From Vicingaceae bacterium (GTDB lineage: Bacteria > Bacteroidota > Bacteroidia > Flavobacteriales_E > Vicingaceae): a stretch of 64,000 bases of DNA. The notes beneath the pieces are model-generated. The model ran no database searches. It was not told the origin of the DNA and saw nothing but the letters and a program-made list of their open reading frames with translations. How positions within the stretch are numbered: position 1 is the first letter of the stretch; each line of letters opens with the position of its first letter. Positions 1 to 8,355 of this stretch are shown piece after piece. The position numbers and the translations under genes were made by a program. Location of the stretch: NCBI GenBank assembly GCA_026003395.1, contig BPHE01000011.1, forward strand, positions 1 to 64,000. Direction: 5' to 3'.

Positions 1-386
1 AGTTTTTGAAAAATCTCGATGTGGCCTATCTGCATGTCTTTACTTATTCTGAAAGAAACAACACCACTGCCGTACGCATGGAAGGGAAAGTACCGATGCA
101 CATAAGAAAAGAAAGAAGCAAAATTTTGCAACAATTATCGTCGCAACTTAAAAGCGCTTATTATCGACGCTTTACAGGAAAAGTAAGGCCTGTTTTGTTC
201 GAACAAGAAAATCACGAAGGGGAAATCCACGGATACTCCGACAACTACATTAAAATAGCCCTGCCCTACGATAAAGATTTGTGCAATAAAATTGTTCCGG
301 TTAAAATTTCCAGTTTCGATTCCACTTCATTTGTTTCAAAAGGAGAAATTGCAAAACATTCCCTAACGCTGAAAAATCATGTGTAA
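1..386 (+). CDS. mtaB: tRNA threonylcarbamoyladenosine methylthiotransferase MtaB, C-terminal part
   Basis: Partial gene cut by the left edge; the frame is open from base 3. MtaB is a radical-SAM enzyme that adds a methylthio group to t6A37 in tRNAs reading ANN codons. The stretch LDVAYLHVFTYSERNNT, followed by a KVP...R..RSKILQQLS helix, is typical of the end of the radical-SAM barrel in this family. The last 65 or so residues, around VLFEQENHEGEIHGYSDNY, look like the TRAM RNA-binding domain. The cluster-binding cysteines would lie outside the window. lgt follows after 18 bases on the same strand. Confidence 0.85.
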   Translation, partial: FLKNLDVAYLHVFTYSERNNTTAVRMEGKVPMHIRKERSKILQQLSSQLKSAYYRRFTGKVRPVLFEQENHEGEIHGYSDNYIKIALPYDKDLCNKIVPVKISSFDSTSFVSKGEIAKHSLTLKNHV

Positions 387-404
387 ATCTTCTAAGAAAA
401 TTAT

Positions 405-1550
405 ATGTATCCTACATTAGAATATTTTTTTGTCAAGTTGTTAGGTTGGAACGTCAATTTACCATTGCCTACGTTTGGTTTTTTTGTTGCTCTGTCTTTT
501 TTAGCTGCGGCCTATGTATTGACCAAAGAATTGAAGTTGAAAGAATCTATGCAACTCATCCTCCCACGTGAAGAAACAATCATTGTCGGCCGTCCATATC
601 CTTTTTCTACCTATCTCACACAATCTGTTATAGGATTCATTGCGGGATATAAGATCATAGGTATTTTGGCCGGATATGATGCCTTTGCCGAGGACCCACA
701 GGGCTTCATTTTATCGACACAAGGTAATTGGATGGGTGGATTGGCAGGGCTAATCTGGGCATATTATTCTACCCGAAAAGACGACCTCAAACAACGATTG
801 CCCAAACCCGAAAACAAAAAAATAAAAATCTATCCCCACCAGGAAGTAGGCAATATCACCATGATCGCAGCTGTTGCCGGAATTCTTGGAGCAAAATTGT
901 TTCACAACCTCGAAGAATGGGATATTTTTATACAAGATCCAGTTGCTGCATTGTTGTCTTTTAGTGGTTTGAGCATTTACGGTGGCTTGATCATCGGTGG
1001 AGGTGCTGTGTTGTATTATGCCCGGAAGAAAAAAATACCTATTTTGCATTTGCTCGATGCTGCTGCTCCTGCTTTGATGCTTGCTTATGCTATCGGCAGA
1101 TTAGGGTGTCATTTTTCCGGCGATGGTGATTGGGGAATTGTCAACCATCTGCCTAAACCCTCGTTTCTACCCGAATGGCTATGGATATCGACCTATCCCA
1201 ACAATGTTATTCAAGAAGGCGTACCCATTGAAGGTTGCACAGGAAAATACTGCACCGTATTGCCCGAAGGTGTCTTTCCGACCCCGCTCTACGAATCATT
1301 TGCAAGTTTTGTTTTTTTCATTATTCTTTGGAAACTACGCAACCGTCTGAGTCCCGGCAAGCTTTTTGCCATTTACCTTATGATGAATGGTTTTGAAAGA
1401 TTTTGGATTGAAAAAATAAGGGTCAATCCGCCTTATCATTTTTTAGGTATCGAAGCTACGCAGGCAGAGATCATCTCGGTAATTTTGTTTTTTGTCGGTT
1501 TGGGATTTTATGTTATTTTGCACAAAAAAATAAACCTCGTCAAACAATGA
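405..1550 (+). CDS. lgt: Prolipoprotein diacylglyceryl transferase
   Basis: Inner-membrane enzyme that moves diacylglycerol from phosphatidylglycerol to the lipobox cysteine of prolipoproteins, the first step of lipoprotein maturation. The protein has several membrane segments and an Lgt-type signature, GRLGCHFSGDGDWG, near residues 231-244. At 381 residues it is longer than the usual 260-300. The extra length is in a hydrophilic stretch near residues 45-65, a charged segment near 120-150 (KDDLKQRLPKPENKK) and a segment around residue 270. The asparagines of the E. coli signature are replaced here, which I believe is common in Bacteroidota. Its stop overlaps the next start (ATGA). Several lipoproteins in this window are plausible substrates. 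Confidence 0.88.
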   Translation: MYPTLEYFFVKLLGWNVNLPLPTFGFFVALSFLAAAYVLTKELKLKESMQLILPREETIIVGRPYPFSTYLTQSVIGFIAGYKIIGILAGYDAFAEDPQGFILSTQGNWMGGLAGLIWAYYSTRKDDLKQRLPKPENKKIKIYPHQEVGNITMIAAVAGILGAKLFHNLEEWDIFIQDPVAALLSFSGLSIYGGLIIGGGAVLYYARKKKIPILHLLDAAAPALMLAYAIGRLGCHFSGDGDWGIVNHLPKPSFLPEWLWISTYPNNVIQEGVPIEGCTGKYCTVLPEGVFPTPLYESFASFVFFIILWKLRNRLSPGKLFAIYLMMNGFERFWIEKIRVNPPYHFLGIEATQAEIISVILFFVGLGFYVILHKKINLVKQ

Positions 1551-2035
1551 ACAAGAAAGCAATCATATGGTTTTTCTCTTTTTTCTTGTCTGTATCGATG
1601 TATGCTCAAAACAAAATCTTACATTTCGACTTTAATACTATTCAAGAAAAAAAAGAAAAACTTGCACAAATTAACACCAACATACAATTACAGCCTATAG
1701 AAATCATTCAAGACAGTTTGATTCCTTATTTTTTTTCGTTATATCAGCAGGAGCGTAATTTGCCCGGATACCGTATTCAAATCATTTCCACCTCCAACCG
1801 TAATGAACTCAGAAAAGTGAAATCTGAATTTTTGAAAGCTTTCCCGGACATCAAAACCTATGAAATTTATCAACAACCTTACTTCAAACTCAGGGTAGGT
1901 GATTTCCTTTATTATTATGAAGCCATGTGCATCAAAAAATTTATCGAACAACAGTTCCCCGGGGCATATATTGTTTCAGAAAATAAAATTGAAAATGTTG
2001 CTTATCCACTAAATTGCCAATCAGATGAAAAATAA
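1547..2035 (+). CDS. Secreted SPOR-like domain protein
   Basis: A 162-residue protein with a cleavable signal peptide (hydrophobic FFSFFLSVSMYAQ). The C-terminal half has the pattern of a SPOR domain, which binds denuded peptidoglycan glycan strands: a GYRIQIISTSNR strand, a helix with KVKSEFLKAFP, a YFKLRVGDF strand, and a second helix leading to PGAYIVSE. The gene overlaps lgt by four bases and the next gene by eleven, so the three are probably co-transcribed. No catalytic domain is visible. A periplasmic cell-wall-binding role is inferred from the fold only. Confidence 0.65.
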   Translation: MNKKAIIWFFSFFLSVSMYAQNKILHFDFNTIQEKKEKLAQINTNIQLQPIEIIQDSLIPYFFSLYQQERNLPGYRIQIISTSNRNELRKVKSEFLKAFPDIKTYEIYQQPYFKLRVGDFLYYYEAMCIKKFIEQQFPGAYIVSENKIENVAYPLNCQSDEK

Positions 2036-2516
2036 ACCCGATGCTTCCCGGATTCTGTTTAAAGAAAGTCAACGTTTTGACCAACCCTGGTTATGGTTGT
2101 TGATGGCAGCGATATTTTCAGTCAACCTTTTTTTATTGGTCAAACTTGGATCGACGACCGTTGTGTTGTTAAGCGTAGCGATATTTTTGATGATTGTTAT
2201 CCTTTTTTTGTTGATGAAATTAGAAACAATTGTCACTACAACCGGTATTTATTATCGTTTTTTACCTTTTCAAATAAATCACAGAGTTATTCCGTATTCA
2301 TCGATCACCGAATGGTCTGTCAATAAATACAACCCTTTAAAAGATTTTGGCGGCTGGGGTATGCGTTGGTCTGTCAAATACAAATGTTGGGCTTATATAG
2401 TAAAAGGTCGTTACGGAATAAACATTGTATATGACAATGGAAAAAAACAAATCATCCTCGGCACCTGCCATCCTGAAGAGTTAAAACAACTGATCCATAC
2501 GCAAGGGGAGAAATGA
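2025..2516 (+). CDS. Two-TM membrane protein with PH-like domain
   Basis: A 163-residue protein of unknown function. Two adjacent hydrophobic segments (about residues 22-42 and 44-64) are followed by a soluble domain that reads like the bacterial PH-like fold: IPYSSITEWSVNKYNPL, then FGGWGMRW, then an IVYDNGKKQIILGT strand and a closing helix (HPEELKQLI). This layout recurs in small Bacteroidota proteins labelled only as DUFs. It overlaps the SPOR gene by eleven bases and is probably the last gene of the lgt transcript. No enzyme motif is visible. Confidence 0.55.
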   Translation: MKNKPDASRILFKESQRFDQPWLWLLMAAIFSVNLFLLVKLGSTTVVLLSVAIFLMIVILFLLMKLETIVTTTGIYYRFLPFQINHRVIPYSSITEWSVNKYNPLKDFGGWGMRWSVKYKCWAYIVKGRYGINIVYDNGKKQIILGTCHPEELKQLIHTQGEK

Positions 2517-2603
2517 ACAAAGTTGTCTCCTAATAGCATAAAAGTTCTCTTATCGATATTTCTATTATTTTTCTTATCTTAGTAGGGTTTTAACATTTTT
2601 TTA

Positions 2604-2634
2604 TTGACTCTCAATAGTTTTTTTATTATCATTG
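2604..2634 (+). promoter_or_regulatory. Candidate Bacteroidota promoter for the coiled-coil protein
   Basis: A TTG at 2604 and TATCATTG at 2627-2634 are separated by 20 bases. This fits the Bacteroidota pattern TTG-N(17-23)-TAnnTTTG with one mismatch in the -7 box. The start codon is 30 bases downstream. Confidence 0.4.
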
Positions 2635-2663
2635 TAATAGTAACAAATAAAAATTTAACATTT

Positions 2664-2945
2664 ATGGACAAAGAAACTTTAAAAGCAAAGATTAACCAAT
2701 TAATTGACGAAACAGCCGCAAAGATTGACGAACTAAAGGCCAAGAAAGAAAAAGCCGAAGCAAATATGAAGGCGAAGTACGAAGAAACTATTCGCGAACT
2801 TGAAGAAAGAAAGAACAAAATGCAAAACAAAATCAAAGAAATTCAAGAAACAAGCGAAGAAAAATGGGAACACGTCAAAGAATCATTCTCGGCTGCATGG
2901 GAAGATTTCAAAAGCGGCTTTGAAAAAATTAAATCGGCCTTCTAA
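2664..2945 (+). CDS. Small coiled-coil stress-type protein (Sll1863-like)
   Basis: A 93-residue, almost wholly helical, Lys/Glu-rich protein without cysteine, signal peptide or membrane segment. Heptad-like repeats (INQLIDETAAKIDELKAKK and onward) lead to a tail with regularly spaced aromatics (KWEHVKESFSAAWEDF). The layout resembles the Sll1863-type 'stress response' coiled-coil family; the biochemical role is unknown to me. I chose the ATG at 2664 over an in-frame TTG at 2604 because the protein pattern starts there and the gap holds a candidate promoter. It is a stand-alone gene followed by a terminator. Confidence 0.65.
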   Translation: MDKETLKAKINQLIDETAAKIDELKAKKEKAEANMKAKYEETIRELEERKNKMQNKIKEIQETSEEKWEHVKESFSAAWEDFKSGFEKIKSAF

Positions 2946-2975
2946 ACTCGTTATACACCCTTAATTCCTCCACCC

Positions 2976-3008
2976 ACCTGCCCGAAATGGCAGGTTTATT
3001 TTTTTTAT
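2976..3008 (+). terminator. Rho-independent terminator
   Basis: A perfect 7-bp stem (ACCTGCC 2976-2982, GGCAGGT 2989-2995) with loop CGAAAT is followed by TTATTTTTTTT. It lies 30 bases after the stop of the coiled-coil gene and isolates it from the kinase gene. Confidence 0.8.
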
Positions 3009-3055
3009 CTTTCATAATAGAAACTTTGGTTAATTTCGGCCAAAATTTCTTTGTT

Positions 3056-3985
3056 ATGAGTTTACTGGTTATCGGCACCGTTGCATATGATGCCATAGAG
3101 ACACCCTTCGGAAAAACCGATAAAATTCTTGGTGGTGCAGCTACATTTATCTCTCTTTCCGCTTCATTGTTTACTAAAAATATAAATCTTGTTTCGGTGA
3201 TCGGAGAGGATTTCGAACAAAAATACATCGACCTCTTTAAAGACAAAGGCATCAATATAGATGGATTAAAAATAGTGAGAGGAGGAAAAACATTTTTTTG
3301 GTCCGGACGCTACCATATGGATATGAATACTCGTGACACGCTCGAAACCCAACTGAATGTACTGGCTGATTTTGACCCCGAAATCCCGGATCAATATCAA
3401 GATTGCCAATATCTGATGTTGGGCAATTTGGACCCGGTGATTCAAAAGAAGGTGATTGAGAGATTGCATAACCGTCCGAAACTTATTGTGATGGACACAA
3501 TGAATTTCTGGATGCAAAACCGTTTGCCGGAGTTGATGGAAACACTCAAACTGGTCGATGTGCTTTCGATCAATGATGAAGAAGCCCGCATGCTTTCAAA
3601 CGAATACTCGCTGGTAAAAGCTGCCAAAAAAATACTTGATCTTGGCCCCAAATATCTGATTATCAAAAAAGGGGAACACGGTGCTTTGTTGTTTAACCGG
3701 GAAAGCAAAGTATTTTTTGCACCGGCTCTACCCCTGGAAGACGTTTTTGATCCCACCGGTGCAGGAGATAGTTTTGCCGGCGGTTTTATCGGATATCTGG
3801 CTTCTGTCAAACGTACCGATTTTGAATCGATGAAAAGAGCCATTATATATGCGAGCGCCATCGCTTCTTTTTGTGTGGAAAAATTTGGGACAGAACGATT
3901 GGTAGATCTCTCCAAGGAAGAATTATTTGAGCGGGTGCAGGAATTTATTGATCTCGTTCAATTTGAAATAGAAATCGAAGATTAG
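3056..3985 (+). CDS. PfkB-family carbohydrate/nucleoside kinase
   Basis: A 309-residue ribokinase-like sugar kinase. The substrate-binding front end (GTVAYDAIETPFG, then GGAATFISLSASLF) and the second PfkB signature DPTGAGDSFAGGF near residues 232-244 are both present; the last Asp of GAGD, about residue 238, is the expected catalytic base. DTMNFW and SINDEEARML are typical inner segments. The substrate cannot be told from sequence; similar Bacteroidota genes are often labelled 'sugar kinase'. The ATG at 3056 is preferred to an in-frame upstream codon inside the terminator. The gene converges with the Omp28 gene, leaving 21 bases. Confidence 0.8.
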   Translation: MSLLVIGTVAYDAIETPFGKTDKILGGAATFISLSASLFTKNINLVSVIGEDFEQKYIDLFKDKGINIDGLKIVRGGKTFFWSGRYHMDMNTRDTLETQLNVLADFDPEIPDQYQDCQYLMLGNLDPVIQKKVIERLHNRPKLIVMDTMNFWMQNRLPELMETLKLVDVLSINDEEARMLSNEYSLVKAAKKILDLGPKYLIIKKGEHGALLFNRESKVFFAPALPLEDVFDPTGAGDSFAGGFIGYLASVKRTDFESMKRAIIYASAIASFCVEKFGTERLVDLSKEELFERVQEFIDLVQFEIEIED

Positions 3986-4006
3986 GCCTATTTTTACTTG
4001 ACCTTA

Positions 4007-4858
4007 TCAGTGCAAATGTACATCCACAACCTGATAAACCTCATAAGTTTGACTGTTGTAGATGTAGGCAATAGCCGTCATATCGTTTTCTTTCCAATCA
4101 TCAGGCAATTGAGTAGTATATTCCAAAGAAAAAGTGTCATTGGCTTGTGTATTGCCAATCACTTCGCCCCACGCAGAGTTTAACGATTTTCGAAATACAT
4201 GGCGATGATCATAAGAATAATTCTCGTTTGCTCCCACTTGTTGCCAATCGGTTATGTGATCTTCACTCAGAATAACCACCAACTTAATTTCTCCACTTAA
4301 TGCAGTTAAAAAAGTCCCGTCAACTGATAGTTTCAATACACGGTTTGATGGGCTATAAAAAGCAGTCAATTTTAGCGTAACCGCATTTGGTTTGGCTTTT
4401 TCACTTTTCAATGCCGGTTCCCATTGCCCCACAGATTTAATTTGTCCATTTCCCGTTCTGCTGATCAATGCAGAAGGGTATGCCAGAGGATTGAAAGTAG
4501 TAAGATAATTTTCCCCCTCAGGAGTGCGCAGGTCTTTGGTAATTTTAGGATAAACCGAAGGGTCGGCAAAAGCACCACTATAATATGCCACAGTAACCAA
4601 TGTGTCGCCATAAATCGAATCGAGTTGCAAGGCCACTTGTGTACCTCCCGGACAATTGGGACAACCTTGCCCTGTAAATTCTTCCAATAAAACTGCCCGG
4701 TAGTTGCCCGTGGCTCTCATGAATGTATCTGTAAAAACAGTGCCGGTGGTATCTACAACTTCCTTGGGAGGATAAGGAAAATCGACTTTATCGCAATGGG
4801 TCATGGATATTGCGATGATTAAAATGGTCATGTAGACGTGTGAAAAATACCTTTTCAT
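4007..4858 (-). CDS. Omp28-related outer-membrane lipoprotein, thioredoxin-like
   Basis: A 283-residue exported protein. A hydrophobic leader ends in ISMTHC, which could be a lipobox with Cys22. The middle has EEFTGQGCPNCPGG with Cys66 and Cys69 in a CxxC spacing, followed by a thioredoxin-like layout (LVTVAYYSGAFADPSVYP, then NPLAYPSALISR). This matches the Omp28 family of Bacteroidota. The C-terminal 130 residues are beta-rich. The gene starts only three bases after the stop of the DUF6029 gene, so the two are almost certainly co-expressed. Function is unproven; redox activity is a guess from the CxxC. Confidence 0.8.
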   Translation of the reverse strand: MKRYFSHVYMTILIIAISMTHCDKVDFPYPPKEVVDTTGTVFTDTFMRATGNYRAVLLEEFTGQGCPNCPGGTQVALQLDSIYGDTLVTVAYYSGAFADPSVYPKITKDLRTPEGENYLTTFNPLAYPSALISRTGNGQIKSVGQWEPALKSEKAKPNAVTLKLTAFYSPSNRVLKLSVDGTFLTALSGEIKLVVILSEDHITDWQQVGANENYSYDHRHVFRKSLNSAWGEVIGNTQANDTFSLEYTTQLPDDWKENDMTAIAYIYNSQTYEVYQVVDVHLH

Positions 4859-4861
4859 ACC

Positions 4862-6511
4862 CTAAAAACTACTGGTTATACTTAATGTAAATCCGTTGGC
4901 GGCAGGTACATTCCGGCATACTCCCCCTACACAGAAAATACCCTGGCGTTGCCTGCCATAACTCAGCGTGATACGATTGGTTTTGTTGATGTATCCTACC
5001 ATAGCAGTATAATAATGTACGCGTTTGTATGGGATTTTGTTTCCATAATTATATTGGTCCATCAATGCCACAAACCAATGGGGCGAATGAGTATATTCCA
5101 ACAAAACAGTTGCCCAATCTCCCATGTCTTGTTTGGTAAACAATCCTTGCAATTCGGTGCGCAGTGCGTTCTTGGTATCAAATTTATAAGTTATATCCAA
5201 TACGCCAATGTGGGAATAAATTATACCATAGCCGCTTTTGCCTTGCAAAACATCTTTGTCATAACTAAAATAAGCATAGGTGGTGACGGTTTTAATTTTT
5301 TTGCTCCATTTCTTAGTAATTTCAACATTGAAATCGCTAAAATACAATTGTCCGGCTGAAAACCATTCGGATTTGTACCCTTGCCTTGTGGTAGACCAGT
5401 CATTTAATTGTAAGGTATCTAAATTGTTCATTTGAGAATAATTGATCAAAACCGATGTGCCATATTTTCCACCTAATGGCGACCCTTTCTTAAAACGGAA
5501 CAGAACTTCGCCTTGATAACCAATTTGTCCGTTCAATTGAGTTGCATAAGGGTATAGTGTTGCCAATAAATTATAGGTATGCTGTCTGGTCAGAGAAGGC
5601 ACGTAATTGATCAAAACCTCCTGCAACACGGCGGTACGTTCCGACCTGAAGCTGAAATTGTCGTTTCGAATAGCTCCCAACGATATGCCAAATCCCTTGC
5701 TTGAATAGGATGATTGCAACAAAAAAGCATTTCCGGGTTTGTAAATATAATTATTGTCTTGCGATGGGTCGTTGATTTTATAGGCATATTCGGTAAATAT
5801 ACTGAAACCGCCCCGCATAACCTGCAGGCGGCCTCCATATGCTCCGACATTTTCAGGGAGAATCAATTGGGCATTTTGATCGGCTTCATATTTACTCACA
5901 AAACTACCTCCCAAAATCAGTTTTGTTTTTTTATTTGCCAATGAATCAAAAAGTTCGTTGATATTAATCTCTCCGTCTATGCCTCTTACGATTCCCTCAC
6001 CCAAAGTAAAATATTTTCTTTGCCTGCCTATTAATCCTTTTACATAAATTCCTTTGTAAGGATTGTATTTTACCCTGAATCCGTCAAAAGCATTGTCATA
6101 TCCCAGCCCTCTGGCTTCGTAGGCACGTAATAGCAGGCCGCTGCCAAATTGCTCGTAAAAATTACCGGCAGTAACCGTCAAATCTTCGTTTTGAAAAGTG
6201 AAATAACGATAAGGAATGCCGCTCCCTTTATATTGTGGCGGAAAACCTTGAATTGGATTCAGATAACTTTCGTATCTGATACCGGCCTGGATAAATTTAT
6301 TGGTATAAATTATATTGGCAAATCCATTTGAAAGTATTTTTTCAGGAGCGGTGACAGCGCCAATGACAGTATCTTCTTGATAATACTGGGCATCCAATTG
6401 AAAATTACCATGTATTTCTCCTCCGGATAAAAAATTTTCTAATGTTCCCTGGGCAAAAACCGCTGCACTGCAAACAAACAACCAGAAATAACATACAATT
6501 CCACGGATCAT
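4862..6511 (-). CDS. DUF6029-family outer-membrane beta-barrel protein
   Basis: A 549-residue protein with a signal peptide (CYFWLFVCSAAVFAQ), then alternating aromatic/hydrophilic strands throughout, ending in a phenylalanine (SLSITSSF), as expected of an outer-membrane barrel. The segment FYEQFGSGLLLRAYEARGLGYDNAFDGFR is typical of the DUF6029 family, which often sits beside Omp28 genes. It is the first gene of a two-gene unit with Omp28 downstream. Substrate or role is unknown. Upstream, 132 bases separate it from cysQ, and a hairpin there probably isolates the two units. Confidence 0.72.
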   Translation of the reverse strand: MIRGIVCYFWLFVCSAAVFAQGTLENFLSGGEIHGNFQLDAQYYQEDTVIGAVTAPEKILSNGFANIIYTNKFIQAGIRYESYLNPIQGFPPQYKGSGIPYRYFTFQNEDLTVTAGNFYEQFGSGLLLRAYEARGLGYDNAFDGFRVKYNPYKGIYVKGLIGRQRKYFTLGEGIVRGIDGEININELFDSLANKKTKLILGGSFVSKYEADQNAQLILPENVGAYGGRLQVMRGGFSIFTEYAYKINDPSQDNNYIYKPGNAFLLQSSYSSKGFGISLGAIRNDNFSFRSERTAVLQEVLINYVPSLTRQHTYNLLATLYPYATQLNGQIGYQGEVLFRFKKGSPLGGKYGTSVLINYSQMNNLDTLQLNDWSTTRQGYKSEWFSAGQLYFSDFNVEITKKWSKKIKTVTTYAYFSYDKDVLQGKSGYGIIYSHIGVLDITYKFDTKNALRTELQGLFTKQDMGDWATVLLEYTHSPHWFVALMDQYNYGNKIPYKRVHYYTAMVGYINKTNRITLSYGRQRQGIFCVGGVCRNVPAANGFTLSITSSF

Positions 6512-6612
6512 TTATCAAAAATTATTGTGTAAAATTAAATCGGTTAGTTTACAAAACCAAAATTTTTGGTCTCTATTCTTGAAAACATAAAACAACCCGA
6601 TTGGGGATTGTG

Positions 6613-6647
6613 TTGAATAAATCAAAGAAAAATTTGATTTATTTCAA
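6613..6647 (-). terminator. AT-rich hairpin at the 3' end of the cysQ operon
   Basis: A perfect 10-bp stem pairs 6617-6626 (ATAAATCAAA) with 6633-6642 (TTTGATTTAT) around a 6-base loop. Further pairing reaches 6613 and 6647 across a one-base bulge. It overlaps the cysQ stop codon at 6644-6646. There is no strong T-run after it on the minus strand, so it may be an mRNA 3'-end stabiliser and not a classic terminator. Confidence 0.45.
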
Positions 6648-7456
6648 GACAAAGATGTCAAATCTACGCTCAACGAGCGTACAATGAATGGTCCATTTTT
6701 CAATGATTCTTTGTTGTATGATAATCTTGTCCATTCGGGCCATTGTATAACCTCACTTTTAGCACCTTCGGCAATGGCCTGACCTGCAGCAACATCCCAC
6801 TCCATGGTCGGTCCAAACCTCGGATAAACATCGGCAACTCCTTCTGCCACCATGCATATTTTCAACGAACTTCCGGCCGATATAATCTCCAGGTCTCCTT
6901 TTTGTTTTTTTAAATTTTCAATAAATAACCGGGTGGGTTCATTCATGTGAGAACGACTGGCTACTACCGTAAACAAACGGTTTGCATTTGTTTCGGGTAA
7001 AGTTTTTTTTGCTTCCATTTTATTTTCTTGAATACGTTTAGATGCGTCGGTCAATTTAAAGGATCCAAATTCTTTTCCTCCCCAATACATGCAATCTTTC
7101 ACCGGCACATAAACAACCCCCAGCAATGGATAATTGTTTTCTATCAATGCTATATTAACGGTGAATTCACCATTCCTTTGAATAAATTCCTTTGTTCCAT
7201 CCAATGGGTCAACACACCAGAATTTCTTCCAAGTTTTTCTTTGGGTATAATCAATATCTGCTCCTTCTTCGCTGAGTATAGGAAAACCCGTATCCGTCAG
7301 ATACGATGCAATGGTTTGATGCGAAATTTGATCGGCCAGGGTGAGAGGGCTCTTGTCGTTTTTGAAAGTAACAGAGAAATCGTCCCGGTATACCTCCAAA
7401 ATTTTTTTCCCGGCCTCTATGGCAGCATTCAAAGCTATTTGCAAAAGATTTTCCAT
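6644..7456 (-). CDS. cysQ: 3'(2'),5'-bisphosphate nucleotidase CysQ
   Basis: A 270-residue enzyme of the inositol-monophosphatase superfamily that removes the 3'-phosphate from PAP/PAPS. It shows the metal-binding set LSEEG (residues 62-65), CVDPLDGTKEF with Asp83 and Asp86, and the C-terminal motif EWDVAAGQAI. The start at 7456 (MENLLQ) is chosen because it overlaps the upstream stop by one base (TGATG), typical of translational coupling; an in-frame codon at 7501 would sit deep in the previous gene. It is the last gene of the mqnC-haaO-deoC-ALDH operon. Confidence 0.87.
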   Translation of the reverse strand: MENLLQIALNAAIEAGKKILEVYRDDFSVTFKNDKSPLTLADQISHQTIASYLTDTGFPILSEEGADIDYTQRKTWKKFWCVDPLDGTKEFIQRNGEFTVNIALIENNYPLLGVVYVPVKDCMYWGGKEFGSFKLTDASKRIQENKMEAKKTLPETNANRLFTVVASRSHMNEPTRLFIENLKKQKGDLEIISAGSSLKICMVAEGVADVYPRFGPTMEWDVAAGQAIAEGAKSEVIQWPEWTRLSYNKESLKNGPFIVRSLSVDLTSLS

Positions 7457-8340
7457 CAATATCCTCCACCCGATGGTTGAATGTTTTCGATTGGATGCCA
7501 TGTAGTTTTTACTTCACATACATCCAAAATACGGTAAGGGTTTTCCACAACATTTTCACTCATATCCACAGGATAGATATTCACTCTTTTAACGTTGATG
7601 GAAGCATTGTTTTGTAAAGTTTTTATTTCATCTTGATTGTTACCAAAATAAACTAAACCATGCACTTGCAAATGGGTGGAAAGATGGTCAATCAATTCTT
7701 TCCGGCTGCCCGTAAGAATATTGACCACCCCTGAAGGCAAATCTGAGGTGGCTAGTGCTTCAGCAAAAGTAATGGACGGCAAAGGATATTTTTCCGAAGC
7801 CAGAGCCACCACACAATTACCTGCAACAATCGCCGGTATAATGGCAGAAATCAGACCCAATAAAGGAAATTCGTCAGGACAAAATATACCGATGACACCT
7901 GTTGGTTCATACACAGAAAAATTGAAATAACTGCCGGCAATGGGATTGACACTGCTGAAAACTTGTTGGTATTTATCGGCCCAACCGGAAAAATAAACCA
8001 ACCTGTCGATACTTGACTCTACTTCTTCTTTTGCTTTTGATGCATCACCATAATATAGTGTCAATTCGTCAATAAACTGATTTTTTCTGCCTTCCAACAC
8101 CTCGGCCATCCGATACACTATCTGGCTTTTTAAAAATGCCGATGATTTGTTCCATTTACCAATTGCTTCATATGCTGCTTTAACCGCATCTCTTACATCT
8201 TTTCTCGAACATAAACAAGCATTGGCAATAAATTTCCCTTTCGCATCCTTTACTTTGTAATAACGTCCGCTTTCGGTTCTTGGAAATTGTCCATTGATAA
8301 ATATTTTGTATGTTTTTAAAACAGGAATTCTATTACTCAT
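7456..8340 (-). CDS. Aldehyde dehydrogenase-like protein lacking the catalytic half
   Basis: A 294-residue protein that aligns by eye with the first half of an aldehyde dehydrogenase: FINGQFPRTESG, the helix AVKAAYEAIGKW, YEPTGVIGIFCPDEFPLLGLISAIIPAIVAGNCVVAL, and LPSGVVNILTG. It then ends without the catalytic cysteine motif or the ELGGK general-base motif, and WN in the nucleotide site is replaced by DE. The frame is clean and well kept, so it looks like a deliberate pseudoenzyme. Gene order (active ALDH first, 15 bases away) mimics the two-domain ALDH16 proteins, whose second domain is also non-catalytic. Role as a partner subunit is inferred. Confidence 0.75.
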   Translation of the reverse strand: MSNRIPVLKTYKIFINGQFPRTESGRYYKVKDAKGKFIANACLCSRKDVRDAVKAAYEAIGKWNKSSAFLKSQIVYRMAEVLEGRKNQFIDELTLYYGDASKAKEEVESSIDRLVYFSGWADKYQQVFSSVNPIAGSYFNFSVYEPTGVIGIFCPDEFPLLGLISAIIPAIVAGNCVVALASEKYPLPSITFAEALATSDLPSGVVNILTGSRKELIDHLSTHLQVHGLVYFGNNQDEIKTLQNNASINVKRVNIYPVDMSENVVENPYRILDVCEVKTTWHPIENIQPSGGGY

Positions 8341-8355
8341 AAAAATTTGTTTTTG

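Noticed and set aside
7456-8340. Half-ALDH as a truncated pseudogene
   Set aside because: The frame is clean, has a proper start and stop, is coupled to cysQ by TGATG, and has its own C-terminal tail. It looks like a maintained protein.
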